A DNA stretch of 7,198 nucleotides from Candidatus Hydrogenedentota bacterium (lineage in GTDB: Bacteria; Hydrogenedentota; Hydrogenedentia; Hydrogenedentales; CAITNO01). Shown here piece by piece: positions 5,521-7,198 of the stretch. Each line of letters opens with the position of its first letter. Within the stretch, counting starts at the first letter, position 1. The notes under the pieces are model-generated. The model made no database searches and was not told where the DNA came from. It was given only the letters and a program-made list of their open reading frames with translations. The translations under genes were made by a program, and so were the position numbers. The stretch is from the NCBI GenBank assembly GCA_903822375.1, contig CAIJOU010000165.1, positions 1 to 7,198 on the forward strand, written 5' to 3'.

Positions 5521-7198
5521 CTACGGGGCCAGCAGTTTTATGTAATCACTGTACACGGGTGAGTAATTGTTCGCGCCGTCAAGAAACTGCGCACGCACCG
5601 TGTTATATCCCGTTGGTCCCGTCAGCGTGTAGGCGTAAGAGGGTTTGGGCAACAGCCAGGCCGTCCAATGTGCGCCGTCGTTGCTGAAGCGCATTCGTGA
5701 CACTCCAGATCCTGTTCCATCCGCCCAGGCAAGTCCCAGCGTCACTGCCCGGGTGGTAGTGGTTGACGCACCGTTGTTGATGACAATGCTGCCTGTGGGC
5801 GGGGTAGTGTCCAGCAGGATATAGTCGCTGAATGCGGCGGACCGGTTGTTCGCGCGGTCCAGGTACTGAACCCGCACCGTCTTGTGTGTGTCGCCGGCCG
5901 GCAATATGTAGGCCCGCGTTGCCGCCAACGGCTCCCAGGCCGTCCAGTTTGCGCCGTCGTCACTGAAACGCATTCTGACCACGCCGGCTCCCGCACCGTC
6001 GTTCCACGTCAGCGCAAGCGTGACGTTGGGCGTGTTGGTGGCCGAGCGGTTGTTGTTAATCACGATGGTTCCCGTCGGCGACGAGTTGTCCACAACCGTC
6101 ACAGTACGCGTGATTTCGGCGGCATGGTTGCCGTTGCCGTCGTTCGCGTTGTAGCGAACCGTGTAGGCGCCCAAGACGGCCGTGTTCACCGCGGCGCCGC
6201 CAACCGTCACCCCCAGGTTCGCGGCGCAGTTGTCCGTGGCGGTCGCACCAAGCTCGGTATATGTCCCGCCGTATGGAACAGTCACCGCGGCAGCCCCCAC
6301 GAGCGAAATCACGGGCGGTGTGGTGTCCATAACGGTCACGGTGCGAGCGGTCTGGACAGCGCCGTTTCCGTTGCCGTCACTCGCGTTATACGTGACTGTG
6401 TAGACACCGGTCGCCGCCGTGTTCACCGCATCGCCGCCAATAGTTACGGCCGGACTTGGCGCGCAGTTGTCCGTCGCCGTTGCCCCAAGTTCCGTGTAGG
6501 TTCCGCCGCATTCGACCGTCACTTCCGGAGCGCCCGTCAACTGTATTGTCGGGGCCGTCGTGTCGGAGACCGTGACCAGACGCGTAACCTCGGCGGCATT
6601 GTTTCCGTTGCCGTCGTTCACGTTATAGCGGACCGGGTAGGTGCCGGGAAGCGCGGTGTTCACCAGATTGTCGACGGCGATGTTCGCCGTCCGATCTCCC
6701 ACGCAGGTGTCGCTGGCTGTCGCGCCCGCATCGGTGTATGCACTGCCGCACTGTACCGTTGTCGGATTGGATCCCATCAGACTGATTGTCGGCGGGGTTG
6801 TATCCACAACGTAAACCGTGCGTGTCAGCTCGATTGCGGTGTTTTCGTTGCCGTCGCTTACGTTATAGCGGACCGTGTAAGCGCCGGGAACCGCCGTGTT
6901 TACCGGATTGGTGACCACGATGGCCGCTATCCGGTCGCCCGCGCAAGAGTCCCCTGCTATTGCACCCGCGTCAGTGTATACGCCGCCGCATTCCACCTGC
7001 GCCGGATTGGAGCCGAGCAGGGTGATGACCGGCCGGATAGTATCTGCCACATTGACCGTGCGCGTTACTTCGGCGGCGCTGTTTCCATTGCCGTCATTTA
7101 CATTGTAGCGCACCGTGTGGGAACCGGGAGCCGCCGTGTTCACTGGGTTGGTGACCACGATCTGCGCCGTTCTGTCGCCCGCGCAACTGTCTGTTGCC
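5521..7198 (-). CDS. Secreted repeat protein with DUF5011/HYR-like and Ig-like repeats, N-terminus beyond window edge
   Basis: The frame is open from the right edge to a TAG at 5523-5521, showing 558 residues. A GTG at 7158 falls in mid-repeat and is not the start. The visible part is repeats only: a partial 55-residue unit, two of 80 residues, two of 79, then two of a different kind of 93 and 92. The first kind has the pattern P-x-I-x-L-x-G, V-x-C-G-x-x-Y-T-x-x-G-A, D-x-C, VNTA, Y-x-V-x-YN-x-x-DGNxN, R-x-V-x-V-x-D, typical of DUF5011 and related HYR/Ig-like domains of bacterial surface proteins. The second kind has MRFSxDGAxWTAW and a V-R-x-Q-[YF]-L-D-x-ANN strand. The protein stops at the end of the last repeat (SDYIKLLAP), with no LPXTG, PEP-CTERM, membrane helix or recognisable type IX sorting domain. 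Any export signal and any catalytic or binding domain must lie upstream, outside the window. The role is probably structural or adhesive; a repeat tail on an enzyme is also possible. Confidence 0.85.
   Translation of the reverse strand, partial: ATDSCAGDRTAQIVVTNPVNTAAPGSHTVRYNVNDGNGNSAAEVTRTVNVADTIRPVITLLGSNPAQVECGGVYTDAGAIAGDSCAGDRIAAIVVTNPVNTAVPGAYTVRYNVSDGNENTAIELTRTVYVVDTTPPTISLMGSNPTTVQCGSAYTDAGATASDTCVGDRTANIAVDNLVNTALPGTYPVRYNVNDGNGNNAAEVTRLVTVSDTTAPTIQLTGAPEVTVECGGTYTELGATATDNCAPSPAVTIGGDAVNTAATGVYTVTYNASDGNGNGAVQTARTVTVMDTTPPVISLVGAAAVTVPYGGTYTELGATATDNCAANLGVTVGGAAVNTAVLGAYTVRYNANDGNGNHAAEITRTVTVVDNSSPTGTIVINNNRSATNTPNVTLALTWNDGAGAGVVRMRFSDDGANWTAWEPLAATRAYILPAGDTHKTVRVQYLDRANNRSAAFSDYILLDTTPPTGSIVINNGASTTTTRAVTLGLAWADGTGSGVSRMRFSNDGAHWTAWLLPKPSYAYTLTGPTGYNTVRAQFLDGANNYSPVYSDYIKLLAP
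5524..6078 (-). repeat. Two tandem Ig-like repeats of 93 and 92 residues at the protein C-terminus
   Basis: The units are 6078-5800 and 5799-5524. Both begin PTG-[TS]-IVINN, carry V-T-L-x-L-x-W-x-DG near residue 20, then MRFS-[DN]-DGA-x-WTAW near 36-48, and end SDYI. They lack cysteine, unlike most of the preceding units. This type is common in secreted proteins of G+C-rich environmental bacteria and is probably a beta-sandwich spacer or carbohydrate-contact module; the latter is inference. Confidence 0.8.
6079..7198 (-). repeat. Tandem DUF5011/HYR-like repeat array (one partial and four complete units)
   Basis: Unit boundaries in coding order are 7198-7033 (partial), 7032-6793 (80 residues), 6792-6553 (80), 6552-6316 (79) and 6315-6079 (79). 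The first two complete units share GSNP near the start and a GDR segment after the second cysteine. The last two share GGTYTELGATATDNCA and a GG-x-AVNTA segment. The array therefore consists of two subtypes, each in neighbouring pairs, which suggests duplication of adjacent units. The DNA copies are clearly diverged. Confidence 0.85.

Noticed and set aside
7156..7158. GTG as the start of the repeat protein
   Set aside because: The same frame continues to the window edge with another in-register repeat (GDRT before it), so the real start lies upstream.
5521..7198. Repeat array as a CRISPR or satellite-like noncoding repeat
   Set aside because: Unit lengths are multiples of three (237-240 and 276-279 bases), the frame stays open and differences between units are largely synonymous or conservative, as expected for protein domains.

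Overview
The window is G+C-rich bacterial DNA with three protein-coding genes. Two of them run off the ends of the window. The left gene (minus strand, 4541 down past base 1) encodes a very large secreted glycoside hydrolase that resembles the GH106 alpha-L-rhamnosidase group. The middle gene (plus strand, 4772-5440) encodes a small single-pass membrane protein of unknown function. The right gene (minus strand, from beyond 7198 down to 5521) is the C-terminal part of a secreted surface-type protein built entirely of Ig-like repeats: at least five units of about 80 residues of the DUF5011/HYR kind, then two units of about 92 residues.

Layout: the hydrolase and the membrane protein diverge from a 230-bp intergenic region (4542-4771). 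This holds a strong ribosome binding site for the hydrolase, a perfect 7-bp palindrome with a 3-base spacer, an 8-bp inverted repeat and a weak promoter-like sequence for the membrane protein. The membrane protein and the repeat protein converge on an 80-bp gap (5441-5520) with no convincing terminator. No RNA gene, insertion sequence or CRISPR array was seen. The hydrolase frame is open across all of 1-4541, so every plus-strand frame in that stretch, including one of about 500 codons, is best read as an antisense shadow.

Organism: giant exported glycosidases with several beta-sandwich modules, next to a secreted protein of DUF5011-like repeats, in a G+C-rich genome, suggest a free-living glycan degrader such as a member of the PVC superphylum or Hydrogenedentota. 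This rests on style of gene content only, because no phylogenetic marker is present. The hydrolase probably attacks rhamnose-containing or related plant or algal polysaccharides outside the cytoplasm. The repeat protein is more likely structural or adhesive. Nothing in the layout (divergent, then convergent) shows that the three genes form one system, and I see no clear evidence of a new defence or mobile system here. The points most worth checking are the domain architecture of the hydrolase, the cysteine pattern of the repeat array and the palindrome in the divergent promoter region.
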